From Campylobacter sp. MIT 12-8780 (lineage in GTDB: Bacteria > Campylobacterota > Campylobacteria > Campylobacterales > Campylobacteraceae): a stretch of DNA of 64,000 nucleotides. The position numbers and the translations under genes are program-made. The notes under the pieces are model-generated. The model ran no database searches. It was given only the letters and a program-made list of their open reading frames with translations, and was not told the DNA's origin. Of the stretch, positions 17,653 to 27,791 are shown in pieces; positions within the stretch are counted from its first letter, which is position 1, and each line of letters starts with the position of its first letter. Location: NCBI RefSeq assembly GCF_006864535.1, contig NZ_QHLL01000004.1, forward strand, positions 62,001-126,000. Reading direction: 5' to 3'.

Positions 17653-18249
17653 ATGAAAAAAGTTTTAACAAGCTTTGCTCTCGTTTCAGCTCTAGCTTCT
17701 TCAGCAGCTTTAGCAGAACAAACAGGTGCTTTTGTCGGTATTGACGGAGGCTATGCTTCACTTACTGTGAAAAATCCCAATAACGAGGGTAATGAAAAAA
17801 TGAGTGGCTTTAACGGCTTTCGTTATGGTTTAGTTGGTGGTTATAAATACTTCCTTGATGACAATTTAGGTTTTAGAGGTTATGCGAGATTTACTTACGG
17901 AACTAAGAACACAAAAGGAAGCAACAACCCACAACTTCAAAGATATGATCTAGGTGTCAATGCTGATGTGCTTTATAACTTCTTACAAAGTGGCGATCTT
18001 GAGTATGGTGCTTTTGGTGGTTTGAGCCTTGATTATGCAAATAACAAGATGATCCAAAAAAATAGTGAAGATGGTGATGGAAAAGTAAGTGGTTTTGATC
18101 TTGGTATCAATCTTGGTTTAAGAATGAACTATACTCAAACTCATGGTTTTGAGCTTTGGAGTAGATTTGGTGTAGTTGGTCCTAAAAAAGATGATGTAAA
18201 AATTACTCAACCTTACTCTGTAGGACTTCGCTATACTTTCAATTTCTAA
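17653..18249 (+). CDS. Small outer-membrane beta-barrel protein
   Basis: This 198-residue protein has a Sec signal peptide (MKKVLTSFALVSALASSAALA) and a mature part of about 177 residues with alternating amphipathic strands, ending in an aromatic terminal strand (SVGLRYTFNF), the classic outer-membrane insertion signal. The N-terminal strand GAFVGIDGGYASL resembles the Helicobacter/Campylobacter small OMP (Hor-like) families. GAAAGG precedes the ATG. The G14 tract upstream suggests phase-variable expression. An imperfect hairpin follows the gene. The function is unknown; surface exposure makes host interaction possible. Confidence 0.85.
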   Translation: MKKVLTSFALVSALASSAALAEQTGAFVGIDGGYASLTVKNPNNEGNEKMSGFNGFRYGLVGGYKYFLDDNLGFRGYARFTYGTKNTKGSNNPQLQRYDLGVNADVLYNFLQSGDLEYGAFGGLSLDYANNKMIQKNSEDGDGKVSGFDLGINLGLRMNYTQTHGFELWSRFGVVGPKKDDVKITQPYSVGLRYTFNF

Positions 18250-18324
18250 AACAAGCTTTTTATAAACTTGTTTGAAAACTTTCAAAGTGTGATATACAAA
18301 ACTTAACTTTCTAAAATCTCCTAA

Positions 18325-18358
18325 AAACTGCCCTGGCTTAATTGATCTAGGGTAGTTT
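18325..18358 (+). terminator. Probable terminator of the OMP gene
   Basis: AAACTGCCCT (18325-18334) pairs with AGGGTAGTTT (18349-18358) over 10 bp with one G-U wobble and a 14-base loop. A strong T run is absent, so activity is uncertain. Confidence 0.45.
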
Positions 18359-18494
18359 ATGCTGATAGTGGCTTTTAATCAAAAGCGGGCTAAAAATTTA
18401 AACAAAAGATAAAAAATCATAACAGATAATTTTTATTTATTAGCTTTTTTATGCTTAAATTTGTTCTTTCAAAAATACAAATTTAAGGAAAAAT

Positions 18495-19385
18495 ATGCAA
18501 ATCACGCCTGAAAAATTATTTCAAAAAAGAAGGGAATTTATCAAGCTTGGAGTTGGCTCTTTAGTAAGCTCAAGTCTTTTGGCAAGCACTTTAAGCGCGC
18601 TTGATTTTAAAGAGGATTTAAACAAGGAGCTAGAATTAAGCCCAGAAGAGCTTGCTACAAATCATGTGAATTTTTATGAGTTTTCAGTCAATAAAGCAAA
18701 AGCTGTAAATTTAGCTAAAAATTTTCACACCAAAGACTGGAAAATAGAAGTAAGCGGAGCGGTAAATAAGCCTCAAACCTTGACTATGGAGGATATACTA
18801 GCCTTTAAGCTTGAAGAGAGGATTTATCGTTTTCGTTGTGTGGAGGCTTGGAGTATGGTGGTGCCTTGGGTTGGGTTTGAACTAAGAGCTTTAATAGAAA
18901 AGCTTGAACCAACGAGTGAGGCTAAATTTATCAAATTTACCACGCTTTTTGATAAAGAAAGATTTGCTGATCAAGCAGCTTTTTTCCCAACTCTTGATTA
19001 TCCTTATGTAGAAGGACTTAGAATGGATGAAGCTATGCATCCACTGACTTTAATGGCTGTTGGTATGTATAAAAAGCCTTTAAAAGCACAAAATGGAGCA
19101 CCACTTCGTCTTGTCGTGCCTTGGAAATATGGCTTTAAAAGCATTAAATCCATAGTCAAAATCGAGTTTTTAAAAGAACAGCCAAAAACCACTTGGGAGC
19201 TAGCAAATCCTAGAGAATATGGCTTTTATGCTAATGTCAATCCAAAAGTCGATCATCCAAGATGGTCTCAAGCAAGTGAGCGTCCTTTAGGTAAGTTTTT
19301 TAACCAAGATACTTTACTTTTTAATGGCTATGAAAAAGAAGTAGGGTATTTGTATGCAGGTATGGATTTAAGGAAGTATTTTTGA
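18495..19385 (+). CDS. msrP: Periplasmic methionine sulfoxide reductase, catalytic subunit
   Basis: MsrP (formerly YedY) is a molybdopterin enzyme that repairs oxidised methionines in periplasmic proteins, taking electrons from the quinone pool through MsrQ. The 296-residue precursor has a Tat signal (KRREFIKLG, hydrophobic to about residue 35), and the Mo-ligating Cys115 in RFRCVEAWSM. The conserved segments GAPLRLVVPWKYGFKSIKS and PRWSQASER are present. The SD AAGGAAAAAT precedes the ATG. msrQ begins within the msrP stop codon region, so the pair is coupled. Confidence 0.96.
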   Translation: MQITPEKLFQKRREFIKLGVGSLVSSSLLASTLSALDFKEDLNKELELSPEELATNHVNFYEFSVNKAKAVNLAKNFHTKDWKIEVSGAVNKPQTLTMEDILAFKLEERIYRFRCVEAWSMVVPWVGFELRALIEKLEPTSEAKFIKFTTLFDKERFADQAAFFPTLDYPYVEGLRMDEAMHPLTLMAVGMYKKPLKAQNGAPLRLVVPWKYGFKSIKSIVKIEFLKEQPKTTWELANPREYGFYANVNPKVDHPRWSQASERPLGKFFNQDTLLFNGYEKEVGYLYAGMDLRKYF

Positions 19386-20005
19386 GCGCTATAAACACTA
19401 ATGAGCCACAAAGAGCCTATAAAACAAGCCCTAAGTCTATTTTAAGTGTAAAAAATTTAAGACTTCTTGCTTATGTAAGTTTTGCAATAAGTGTTATTTA
19501 TACAGCAGTGCAGGCTATTTTTAATGTTATGTATAGCTTTGATCTTATCTCGGAGCTTTATTTTTATACTGGAATTTTTGCCTTAAGCTTTACCTTTGTG
19601 AGTGCCTTTTTCTCACTTTTTCAGTTTAAAAAGACTAAAATTTATCCGCGTTTGTTTGGAATTTATGCTGGTTTTTGGGCTTTGGCTCATTTTGGGGTGT
19701 ATTTTGTTTTTTCAAAAAATTTAAGCCTTATAAAGCTTTATAATGACATTTCAAAAAGAATTTTTGAAGCAAGTGGCTTTGTAGCTTTTGTGCTTATGTT
19801 TTTTATGCTTTTAAGCTCTTTTGAATGGGGTAAAAGGCTTGAAAAGATAAGAAAGTTTGGCTATCTTTGTCTTTTTGTGGCAAGTTATCATTATTTTTTA
19901 TCGGCTAAAATCCCTGAATTTTGGCATTATCTTGCACTTATCATGGCGGGGCTATTTTTTGTGTATCGTTATACAAAGGGCTTTTTTAGAAAAAAGAGGC
20001 TTTAA
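19382..20005 (+). CDS. msrQ: Heme membrane subunit of the MsrPQ system
   Basis: MsrQ is the haem b inner-membrane protein that passes electrons to MsrP. The 207-residue protein has about six hydrophobic segments, with histidines in AHFGVYFVF, SYHYFLSAK and FWHYLALIM that fit haem ligands of the ferric-reductase-like fold. The start is TTG at 19382, in a TTGA overlap with the msrP stop; the N-terminal 25 residues are polar and poorly conserved, so the exact start is not certain. Translation is probably coupled to msrP. Confidence 0.88.
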   Translation: MSAINTNEPQRAYKTSPKSILSVKNLRLLAYVSFAISVIYTAVQAIFNVMYSFDLISELYFYTGIFALSFTFVSAFFSLFQFKKTKIYPRLFGIYAGFWALAHFGVYFVFSKNLSLIKLYNDISKRIFEASGFVAFVLMFFMLLSSFEWGKRLEKIRKFGYLCLFVASYHYFLSAKIPEFWHYLALIMAGLFFVYRYTKGFFRKKRL

Positions 20006-20015
20006 GCTTTTGTTT

Positions 20016-20336
20016 TTAAATTTCACAAAGTTCGCTATGCAATAAAAAATGCTCATTTAACTCATAATCAAGTGAAAACTCACTTCCCCTGCCCCTAGTG
20101 GCGTCAAGTTCTAAATTTTTTCCTTCTAAATAAGCTTTATAGTGCTTTATATGCACAAAGATGCCTATATTTTCAATTTCTCCTAGTTTATAATCATTTT
20201 CGCCTAATTTAAAATCATCATACACCATCAAGGCTGAGCCATCACAGCATCCTCCTGAAAGATAAATGATAAAATTTGGATATAAGGCTTTGAGTTTTGC
20301 GATTAAATCAAGGGCATTTTTGCTTGCTTTAAGCAT
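20016..20336 (-). CDS. DUF779-family protein linked to aldehyde dehydrogenase
   Basis: This 106-residue protein contains the SGGCCDGSALM motif and the RGRGSEFSL segment of the DUF779 family, small proteins usually encoded next to acetaldehyde dehydrogenase genes. Here it lies 50 bases downstream of such a gene on the same strand, confirming the usual pair. The paired cysteines suggest metal or redox chemistry, but the biochemical role is not known. The protein is cytoplasmic with no signal. Confidence 0.85.
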   Translation of the reverse strand: MLKASKNALDLIAKLKALYPNFIIYLSGGCCDGSALMVYDDFKLGENDYKLGEIENIGIFVHIKHYKAYLEGKNLELDATRGRGSEFSLDYELNEHFLLHSELCEI

Positions 20337-20386
20337 TAGTTTTCCTTTATGAGTTTAGAGTGATTAAAAAATCACTCTTATTTTGC

Positions 20387-21895
20387 TTAGAAAAAGCCAA
20401 GTTTTTTAGGACTATAGCTTACCAGCAAATTCTTAGTTTGTTGATAATGTTCTAACATCATCTTATGTGTTTCTCTGCCTATACCGCTTTGTTTATAGCC
20501 TCCAAAGGCAGCATGAGCTGGATAAGCATGATAGCAATTGGTCCAAACCCTGCCAGCTTCTATACCTCGCCCAACTCTATAGGCTCTGTTAATATCCCTA
20601 GTCCAAACTCCTGCTCCTAGTCCATAAAGGGTATCATTAGCGATTTCTAGGGCTTCTTTTTCATCTTTAAAGGTGGTTACACTTAAAACTGGTCCAAAAA
20701 TTTCTTCTTGGAAAATTCTCATTTTATTATGCCCTTTAAAGATAGTAGGTTTGATATAAAAGCCATCTTTAAGCTCGCCTTCAAGTATGTTTTGTTCTCC
20801 ACCTATCAAGCATTGTGCGCCTTCATCTTTGCCTATTTTGATATAATTTAAAATAGTATTGATTTGCTCTTGACTTACTTGAGCACCCATCATAGTGCTA
20901 GGATCAAGAGGATTGCCAGTCTTGATAGCTTTTACCCTTTCAAGCACCTTAGCTATAAATTTATCATATATGCTTTCTTGGATTAAAGCTCTACTTGGGC
21001 AAGTGCAAACCTCGCCTTGATTGAAAGCAAAAAGCACAAGTCCTTCTACAGCTTTATCTAAGAAATCATCATCTTCAGCCATAATATCCTCAAAGAAAAT
21101 ATTTGGGCTTTTTCCCCCAAGTTCTAGGGTAACTGGTATGATATTTTCAGTAGCAAACTGCATGATCTGTCTGCCTACAGCTGTTGAGCCTGTAAAGGCT
21201 ACCTTTGCTATCTTTGGGCTGGTTGCAAGGGCTTTACCTATCTTGCCTCCGCTTCCATTGACTATATTTAAAACGCCTTTTGGAAGCAAATCTTTGATCA
21301 AATCAATAAGCACCAAAATACTAGCAGGAGTAGCACTAGCTGGCTTTAAAACTATGCAATTACCTGCTGCTAAAGCAGGAGCTATCTTCCAAGCTGCCAT
21401 TAAAAGCGGAAAATTCCAAGGTATGATTTGTCCAACCACGCCCAAAGGCTCATGAAAATGATACGCCACGGTGTTTTCATCTATCTCACTAATACCGCCT
21501 TCTTGAGCCCTAATGCAACCTGCAAAATAGCGAAAATGATCTATGCTTAAAGGCACATCAGCATTTAAAGTCTCTCTGATAGGCTTGCCATTGTCCCAAG
21601 TTTCAGCATAGGCTAAAAGTTCTAAATTCGCTTCTAAGCGATCGGCGATTTTAAGCAAAATGTCAGCTCTTGTAGCTGGAGGAGTTTTAGCCCAAGACTT
21701 TTTAGCTGCACTTGCTGCATCTAAGGCTGCATTAATATCAGCATCATTAGACAAAGGCACCTTAGTGATAGGCTTGCCAGAAATAGGGGTGATATTTTCA
21801 CTATACTGCCCACTTTTAGGGGCTTGCCATTCTCCATTGATGAAATTTTCATACTGAGCTTTAAACACCTTAGTATGATCTAAATACGCACTCAT
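20387..21895 (-). CDS. NAD(P)-dependent aldehyde dehydrogenase (AcoD/ExaC-like)
   Basis: The 502-residue protein is a full-length aldehyde dehydrogenase oxidising aldehydes to carboxylic acids. Seen are the [19 protein letters not shown] segment, the cofactor loop FTGSTAVGR, the general-base Glu in LELGGKSPN, and the catalytic cysteine in [12 protein letters not shown], where the second cysteine is typical of the acetaldehyde group. The DUF779 gene follows. The start has AAGGAGCAAC upstream, and a TATAAT-like box lies in the 200-base upstream region. It carries no 19-bp-spacer MerR operator, so it is not an obvious member of the local regulon despite its aldehyde chemistry. Confidence 0.93.
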   Translation of the reverse strand: MSAYLDHTKVFKAQYENFINGEWQAPKSGQYSENITPISGKPITKVPLSNDADINAALDAASAAKKSWAKTPPATRADILLKIADRLEANLELLAYAETWDNGKPIRETLNADVPLSIDHFRYFAGCIRAQEGGISEIDENTVAYHFHEPLGVVGQIIPWNFPLLMAAWKIAPALAAGNCIVLKPASATPASILVLIDLIKDLLPKGVLNIVNGSGGKIGKALATSPKIAKVAFTGSTAVGRQIMQFATENIIPVTLELGGKSPNIFFEDIMAEDDDFLDKAVEGLVLFAFNQGEVCTCPSRALIQESIYDKFIAKVLERVKAIKTGNPLDPSTMMGAQVSQEQINTILNYIKIGKDEGAQCLIGGEQNILEGELKDGFYIKPTIFKGHNKMRIFQEEIFGPVLSVTTFKDEKEALEIANDTLYGLGAGVWTRDINRAYRVGRGIEAGRVWTNCYHAYPAHAAFGGYKQSGIGRETHKMMLEHYQQTKNLLVSYSPKKLGFF

Positions 21896-22098
21896 TGTTG
21901 CTCCTTTTTATTTGAAATTATATGTAGTTTAATTATAATAGGACTTTTTTTATATTTTTTAAATAAGATAAAAATTATTTTATATTTTTATAAAGATGAT
22001 TACTTTTTGTAACATTATACTTTTAGATGATGATTTTAACTGGGTATTTTTATTATTTTTTTATACAAGGAAGTATTTTTGTAGCATTTTAAAACTTT

Positions 22099-22860
22099 TT
22101 AATACCTTATCTGCTTACTTTTCAAAAAATCACGCAATTTATCATACTCGCTTTGAGTGAGATAGCGGTATTTGCCTTCTTTTAAAAGTCCAAGTTCTAG
22201 CACACCAAAAGCCACTCTTTTAAGGTCCATCACCTCTAAGTCAAAATGTCCAAAAAAGCGACGTAATTCTCTGTTTTTGCCCTCATTGATGATAACTTTT
22301 AGCTTAGTATAGCCCCCACTTGAGCCAAAAATTTCCCAGCCTAAAAATGGGGCAAAGCTCATTGAAGTGATCTTAGTTTTTGTATGAGCGCCTTTTTTTT
22401 CATTTTGCACTTCAAGTCCATTTTGCATAGCTTCTATGACTTTTGGGCTAATTTGTCCTTTGATTTTTAGATAATATTCTCTTTCTAAATCACTATGCAT
22501 TAAAGCATCAGCTATCACAGGAGCATCGGTAAGTAAAAGTAAGCCCTCACTAGCAAAATCAAGCCTACCAACGCTAAGCCAAGAAGCAAAGTTTTTTGGC
22601 AGGCTTTGATAAATCACGCGTCTGCCCCTATCATCTTTTTTACTCACTAGCTCGCCCTTTGGCTTATGATAGATGATGACAGAAAATTGCTTTTTCTTAT
22701 AAACTCGCTTGCCCTTTATGCTTATTTTACTTTCTTCACCCACTTGATCGCTTAAAGTGGCGATTTTTGAGCCTATTTTTACAAGCCCAGCTTTGATAAG
22801 CTCATCAGCTTCTCTGCGTGAATAAGTTGTGTTGTGAGAGATGAATTGATTAATTCTCAT
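22099..22860 (-). CDS. rluB: 23S rRNA pseudouridine synthase, RluB family
   Basis: This 253-residue enzyme has an N-terminal S4 RNA-binding domain (MRINQFISHNTTYSRREADE) and a RsuA/RluB-type catalytic domain with the catalytic Asp in GRLDFASEGLLLLT and the INEGKNRELRRFF motif. It isomerises a uridine in 23S rRNA. It follows the rnj terminator on the same strand, and the order rsmA-rnj-rluB matches C. jejuni. The assignment to RluB rather than RsuA or RluE is by likeness and context. Confidence 0.9.
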   Translation of the reverse strand: MRINQFISHNTTYSRREADELIKAGLVKIGSKIATLSDQVGEESKISIKGKRVYKKKQFSVIIYHKPKGELVSKKDDRGRRVIYQSLPKNFASWLSVGRLDFASEGLLLLTDAPVIADALMHSDLEREYYLKIKGQISPKVIEAMQNGLEVQNEKKGAHTKTKITSMSFAPFLGWEIFGSSGGYTKLKVIINEGKNRELRRFFGHFDLEVMDLKRVAFGVLELGLLKEGKYRYLTQSEYDKLRDFLKSKQIRY

Positions 22861-22893
22861 TGTTTTTCTTTGTTTTGATTTTAAGTTTTGATT

Positions 22894-22922
22894 AAAAAAG
22901 CCTTGCTTATAAAAACAAGGCT
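22894..22922 (-). terminator. Rho-independent terminator of rnj
   Basis: On the minus strand, AGCCTTG and CAAGGCT form a 7-bp GC-rich stem (22916-22922 with 22899-22905) with a 10-base loop, directly followed by a run of T (complement of 22894-22899). It lies ten bases after the rnj stop, separating rnj from rluB. Confidence 0.75.
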
Positions 22923-22931
22923 GGGTTTAAT

Positions 22932-24917
22932 TTACATCATAAATACACTTGGCACTATGGTTGGGTATTTTTTCAGCTTTCTAAAGATATGTTTTCTTAG
23001 CACTTGGCGGATTTGGGCTTCTATGAAGCGATTGTCATCTAAAACCTCATCTTTTAAATTCGCAAAAAATACAGAAAGCACCTCGCCAAGCTCCTTAGCA
23101 AAGGCTGCATCTTGCTTGTTTGCTACTACCCCATAGCTTAGCACCCTTGGTTTGTGAATGAGTGTCTTGCTTGATTTTTCAACCTGAGCGATGATGACTA
23201 CTACGCCATTATCAGCTAGATTTTGTCTGTCTATAACTACATCATCAGCGATTTGCTTGTTGATTTGATTATCGACAAAAACCTTGCCTGTTTTTACTGT
23301 GCGCGCTCTTTTGATGTATTTTTGGCAAAGTTCGACTTGATCGCCATTACTCATAAGATAGATATTTCTTTCATCTACTCCGCATTTTATAGCCGTTTGC
23401 TTGTGTTTTAAGATATGATTGTATTCTCCATGCACTGGGAGAAAAAACTTTGGTTTGACAAGGTTAAGCATGAGTTTTTGCTCTTCCATATTAGCATGTC
23501 CGCTTACATGAATTTCGCTAAATTCTTGATAGGCTACCTTTGCACCAGCCTTAAGTAAATAATCAAGCACAGCATTAATGCTGCCTTCATTACCCGGAAT
23601 GGCTTTAGCTGAGATGATGATTTGATCTGTAGGCTTGATTTTGATGAATTTATGCTCATCAGTTGCCATTCTATATAAGGCACTCATGGTTTCACCTTGA
23701 CTTCCTGTAGTTACAATCAAGACTTCATTATCTTTATACTTACTTACCTCATCAGCGTCAATGAAAATTTTTCTATCAAGCTCTATATATCCTAACTCCA
23801 TAGTGGTGTATAAATTTCTTTCCATAGAACGTCCTATCACACAGACTTTGCGTCCATATTTTAGTCCATAAGTAATGGCTTGATAAATTCTATGCACATT
23901 TGAGCTAAAAGTACTCATTATCACGCGTCCTTTTGCCTTTGAAAAGAGTAGATCAAAGGTATCGCCAACTGAGCCTTCACTTTTGGTTGAGCCTTCTTTA
24001 TAGGAGTTTGTGCTATCACTTAACAAGCAAAGCACGCCTTTATCGCCATAATAAGCTATGCGGTTTAAATCGCTTGGATAATTATCAATCGGCGTATAAT
24101 CAATCTTAAAATCTCCAGTATGCAAAAGCGTGCCAGCCTTAGTGATGATAGCAAGGGCTGAAGCGTCGATGACTGAGTGGGTAATATGTATCCATTCTAA
24201 CTCAAATTCGCCTATTTCATAGAGTTTGCGTTTTTCTACAGGGCGGAAAAGATTTCTTTGAGACTTTAGCCCATGCTCTTCAAATTTGTTTGAGATCATG
24301 CCAAGTGCTAGAGGCGTAGCATAAAGTGGAAAGGCAAATTCTTTATAAAAATACGGCACCGCACCAATATGATCTTCATGTGCATGCGTGATGATAACAG
24401 CCTTAACCTTATCCTTAATCTTTCTTATATAATCAAAATCAGGGATAACAATATCCACCCCATGCATAGCAGAATCAGGAAACGATAGTCCCACATCAAT
24501 GATAATAGCATCATTATCTGTTTCTATCACTGTCATATTGCCACCTATTTCGCCAAGTCCTCCTATAGGGGTGATCTTGAGCTTATGCTCGCTTGAATTA
24601 CTAAATTTAAGCGGTTTTAAGCGGTTTTCATGGATAGCTTTGTTTGCCTCAATCACTCTTTGCATTTCAAGCTGCCAAGGTTCATTACCGGTGAGCTTGG
24701 TTGGGAGATTGCGATTTTTTTTCTTTTTCTTGCCTTCTGGGGCTTGATTTTCGCCATTTTCATCACTTGAGTTTTGGGCGTTTTGGTTTTTTTCATTTGC
24801 ATTGATTGAATTTGCAAGGGATTTTTTCTTGCGTTTGTATTTGTAACGCTTGTTGCTTTTCACACTAGAATCGCTATTTTCAGCGTTTTGCTCTAAATTT
24901 TTATTTTCTTCGCTCAT
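22932..24917 (-). CDS. rnj: Ribonuclease J
   Basis: RNase J is the metallo-beta-lactamase/beta-CASP exo- and endonuclease that leads mRNA decay and rRNA maturation in epsilonproteobacteria. The 661-residue protein has the zinc motif HAHEDHIGA, the LLHTGDFKID and CLLSDSTNS segments, and the C-terminal HVSGHANMEEQKL. A disordered N-terminal extension of about 100 Lys/Asn/Ser-rich residues precedes the catalytic core, a known trait of the Helicobacter/Campylobacter enzymes. The ATG overlaps the rsmA stop (TAATG). Confidence 0.95.
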   Translation of the reverse strand: MSEENKNLEQNAENSDSSVKSNKRYKYKRKKKSLANSINANEKNQNAQNSSDENGENQAPEGKKKKKNRNLPTKLTGNEPWQLEMQRVIEANKAIHENRLKPLKFSNSSEHKLKITPIGGLGEIGGNMTVIETDNDAIIIDVGLSFPDSAMHGVDIVIPDFDYIRKIKDKVKAVIITHAHEDHIGAVPYFYKEFAFPLYATPLALGMISNKFEEHGLKSQRNLFRPVEKRKLYEIGEFELEWIHITHSVIDASALAIITKAGTLLHTGDFKIDYTPIDNYPSDLNRIAYYGDKGVLCLLSDSTNSYKEGSTKSEGSVGDTFDLLFSKAKGRVIMSTFSSNVHRIYQAITYGLKYGRKVCVIGRSMERNLYTTMELGYIELDRKIFIDADEVSKYKDNEVLIVTTGSQGETMSALYRMATDEHKFIKIKPTDQIIISAKAIPGNEGSINAVLDYLLKAGAKVAYQEFSEIHVSGHANMEEQKLMLNLVKPKFFLPVHGEYNHILKHKQTAIKCGVDERNIYLMSNGDQVELCQKYIKRARTVKTGKVFVDNQINKQIADDVVIDRQNLADNGVVVIIAQVEKSSKTLIHKPRVLSYGVVANKQDAAFAKELGEVLSVFFANLKDEVLDDNRFIEAQIRQVLRKHIFRKLKKYPTIVPSVFMM

Positions 24918-25693
24918 TATTTGTCCTTTAAGTCTGTAAAAATTTTAAGATAGGACTTGACGCAAAGCTCGCTTGCTCTGATATTTTCTTTTAATCCAAG
25001 CTCATTTAAGCTTTTTAAAAGCTCTTTTTTATGGGCTTTGAGATTGTTTGCAAGCTGTTTTCTAGGAGCACAAAAGCACTGCCTTAAAAAAGCTTTAAAA
25101 GCTTGTATATCAACTATCTCATCGTAATTTGCTTTGCGTTTTAAAGATATAACCGCTGAATCAACCTTTGGAGCAGGCTCAAAACTTTCTGGCTTAAGCT
25201 CAAAAAGTAATTCTCGCTCACAAATCAAGCCTGCAAGCACGCTTAAAGCACAAAAATCGCTTTGTCCCTCAGTCGCACAAAATTTCAAAGCAAGCTCTTT
25301 TTGTATCATCACGATAAGCTGCTTGCAGTTTTTGTCCTCTAAGGCTTGTAAGATGAGATGTGTTGATACATAATAAGGCAAATTCGCCACCAAAACATAC
25401 TCATCATTATGCAAGCTTGGCGTAAAAGCCTTGCATGCATCTAAATTCAGCAAAGTTAAATCCGCATTTTTAAGCTCTTGATGAAATTTTTTTTCAAGCA
25501 GTGGTATAAGCTCATCGTCTATTTCTATGGCTTTTACCTTGCAAATTCCTAAAAGCTTTTGCGTCAAATCACCTAAGCCAGGTCCAATCTCAACGATAAA
25601 AGGCGTTTCTTTGGATATGGCTTGAGTGATTTTTTCTAAGGCACTTTGATCTTTTAAAAAATTTTGTCCAAAATGTTTTTTTGCTTTTATCAT
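24917..25693 (-). CDS. rsmA: 16S rRNA adenine(1518/1519)-dimethyltransferase
   Basis: RsmA (KsgA) dimethylates two adenines near the 3' end of 16S rRNA. The 258-residue sequence shows KKHFGQNFLKD at the N terminus, the SAM-binding VEIGPGLGDLT, and the catalytic NLPYYVST motif. Its stop overlaps the rnj start by one base, so rsmA-rnj are translationally coupled. It is divergent from the gene at 25788. Confidence 0.96.
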   Translation of the reverse strand: MIKAKKHFGQNFLKDQSALEKITQAISKETPFIVEIGPGLGDLTQKLLGICKVKAIEIDDELIPLLEKKFHQELKNADLTLLNLDACKAFTPSLHNDEYVLVANLPYYVSTHLILQALEDKNCKQLIVMIQKELALKFCATEGQSDFCALSVLAGLICERELLFELKPESFEPAPKVDSAVISLKRKANYDEIVDIQAFKAFLRQCFCAPRKQLANNLKAHKKELLKSLNELGLKENIRASELCVKSYLKIFTDLKDK

Positions 25694-25787
25694 AGAGCAT
25701 TTTACCTTAAATTCATTAAGATTGTGTTACAAGTTTAAATTTTTTAGCTAGAATTTATCTTTTGATGAAAGCAAAGAAAGGAAAAAG

Positions 25788-26372
25788 GTGCAAACTTTGA
25801 TACTCTGTGCAGGAGGAAATGAAAATTTTAGCTTTGCAAAAAGTATAGGCATAGGACTTATAGAACCCTGTTTGAAACTGCCTTTGCTTTTGCAAGAATT
25901 TAAGCCCTCAAAGCTTGTTTTTATAGGCACTTGTGGTTTATATGATGAAAAAGATGAGCTTTTACAAATTTATCAAAGTCAGCATGCTTTTAATGTGGAG
26001 TTTTCAAAGCTTTCAAATGCCTTTTACTCGCCAGCTCAATGTGAAATAAGCTGGCATAAAAAGCTAGAAAAAAAAGAGTCTAATGAAACTTTGGCTGAAT
26101 TTGTTTCACAAGAAACATTCAAAAGCAATTCTTCAAATTATATTTGTGCGGATAAAAAAGCAGCGGCTGAGTTTTTAAAACTTGGTTTAAGGCTTGAAAA
26201 TATGGAAATTTTCTCTCTTTTAAGCGTAGCAAAATTTTATGATATAGAACTTTCGTGCTTTTTGTGTGCGAGTAATTATTGCGATGAAAAAGCACACCAA
26301 AGCTTTTTGGCTCATCATACTAAGGCAAAAGCTAAACTAGAGGCTTTTTTGCAAGAGAGAAATTATATTTAG
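25788..26372 (+). CDS. Conserved hypothetical, nucleoside-phosphorylase-like
   Basis: This 194-residue protein starts with GTG behind AAAGGAAAAAG. The N-terminal strand ILCAGGNENFSFAKSIGIG and the segment FIGTCGLYD resemble the purine-nucleoside phosphorylase / MTA nucleosidase fold, but the full active site is not evident. C. jejuni has a hypothetical gene in the same place (between rsmA and rlmN), so it is a conserved Campylobacter gene. It lies nine bases before rlmN in an apparent operon. The function is unknown. Confidence 0.75.
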   Translation: MQTLILCAGGNENFSFAKSIGIGLIEPCLKLPLLLQEFKPSKLVFIGTCGLYDEKDELLQIYQSQHAFNVEFSKLSNAFYSPAQCEISWHKKLEKKESNETLAEFVSQETFKSNSSNYICADKKAAAEFLKLGLRLENMEIFSLLSVAKFYDIELSCFLCASNYCDEKAHQSFLAHHTKAKAKLEAFLQERNYI

Positions 26373-26381
26373 GATAGAATT

Positions 26382-27791
26382 TTGTTAGTTTTAGATGAAA
26401 GAAAAAATGATGTAAAAGAGAGTAAAAAGCAAGATAAAGTTAATTTGCTTGATTATACCAGTATAGAGCTTCAAAAGGATTTTCCCCAAAAATTCCGCAT
26501 AAAGCAAATTTTTCAGTGGATTTATCAAAAATACGCTGATGATTTCAAAGAGATGAGTTCCCTACCCTTAACTTTAAGAGAAGAACTTGAAAACAAATAC
26601 CATTTCAAGCCCTTAGAATGCGTAAAATTTGAGCAAAGCACTGATAAAAGCGTAAAATATCTTTTCCGCTTAAATGATGGCTATTTTATAGAAAGCGTTT
26701 TACTGCCTATGAAAGAAGAAGCTTTTGATGAAGAGGGTAAGAGATTGCACCATACTCGCTATACTATATGTATAAGCTCACAAGTAGGCTGTAAATCAGG
26801 CTGTTCTTTTTGTCTCACAGCCAAAGGTGGCTTAAAACGCAATCTCAGTGCTGGCGAGATAGTCGCTCAAGTGTTATGGATCAAAAAGCACAATCATATC
26901 CCTTATGAAAGAAGGGTAAATATAGTTTTTATGGGTATGGGCGAGCCTTTGGATAATCTTAAAAATGTCTCAAAGGCTGTGCAAATTTTAAGCGAAAATG
27001 ACGGACTTGCCATCAGCCCTCGCAGACAAACCATAAGCACAAGCGGACTTGCCAAGCAGATCAAAGAGCTAGGAGAGATGAATTTGGGCGTTTTGCTAGC
27101 TATTTCCTTGCACGCTGTTAATGATGAGCTAAGAAGCGAGCTTATGCCTATCAATAAAGCTTATAACATAGCCTCTATCATGCAAGCTGTGCGTGAATTT
27201 CCAGTGGACGCACGAAAAAGGGTAATGTTTGAATACCTTTTGATAAAGGGCATTAATGATAAATTAGAGCACGCCAAAGAGCTAGTCAAGCTTTTAAATG
27301 GCATAAAAGCTAAGGTTAATTTACTGCTTTTCAACCCTCACGAAGGCAGTCCTTATAAGCGTCCAGACTTAGAAGATGCTGTGAAATTTCAAGACTTTTT
27401 GAGCGCTAAAGGACTAACTTGCACCATAAGACAAAGCAAAGGACTTGACATATCAGCAGCTTGCGGACAGCTTAAAGAAAGAAAAGAACAAGAGCTTAAA
27501 ATACGCTCAAACAATGATGAAAACTCAAAAAATAAAAATCCCATAAAGCCGATTTTATCAAGTGTTAAACACACAAAACAAAACGCACAAAGCTTGAAAA
27601 AACAAAATTTGCAAGAGCAAAATTTTAAAGATCAAAGTCCTAAAAAGCAAGACTTTAAAAATCATAACCTAACAAATCAAAATTCAAACAAAGTCAGCTT
27701 TACAAACAAAACTTCGAAAAATCAAGCCCCAAAAACAAATTCACATACTGCCTCGCACTCAAAAATAGAACCAAAAGGAAAAATAAAATGA
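26382..27791 (+). CDS. rlmN: 23S rRNA (adenine2503-C2)-methyltransferase with long low-complexity tail
   Basis: RlmN is a radical-SAM enzyme that methylates A2503 of 23S rRNA and A37 of some tRNAs. The cluster cysteines are Cys137, Cys141 and Cys144 (CKSGCSFC), and the [13 protein letters not shown] and SLHAVND motifs follow. The core ends near residue 375; a further 95 residues rich in Asn, Lys and Gln (units such as [13 protein letters not shown]) form an unusual tail, giving 469 residues against about 350-360 for the family. The start used is TTG at 26382; a shorter start nearer [11 protein letters not shown] cannot be excluded. The stop overlaps the next small gene (ATGA). Confidence 0.92.
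   Translation: MLVLDERKNDVKESKKQDKVNLLDYTSIELQKDFPQKFRIKQIFQWIYQKYADDFKEMSSLPLTLREELENKYHFKPLECVKFEQSTDKSVKYLFRLNDGYFIESVLLPMKEEAFDEEGKRLHHTRYTICISSQVGCKSGCSFCLTAKGGLKRNLSAGEIVAQVLWIKKHNHIPYERRVNIVFMGMGEPLDNLKNVSKAVQILSENDGLAISPRRQTISTSGLAKQIKELGEMNLGVLLAISLHAVNDELRSELMPINKAYNIASIMQAVREFPVDARKRVMFEYLLIKGINDKLEHAKELVKLLNGIKAKVNLLLFNPHEGSPYKRPDLEDAVKFQDFLSAKGLTCTIRQSKGLDISAACGQLKERKEQELKIRSNNDENSKNKNPIKPILSSVKHTKQNAQSLKKQNLQEQNFKDQSPKKQDFKNHNLTNQNSNKVSFTNKTSKNQAPKTNSHTASHSKIEPKGKIK

Noticed and set aside
20387..21895. Aldehyde dehydrogenase as a member of the MerR-type regulon
   Set aside because: Its chemistry would fit, but the upstream 200 bases show no TTGACA with a 19-bp spacer and dyad, only an ordinary TATAAT-like box.
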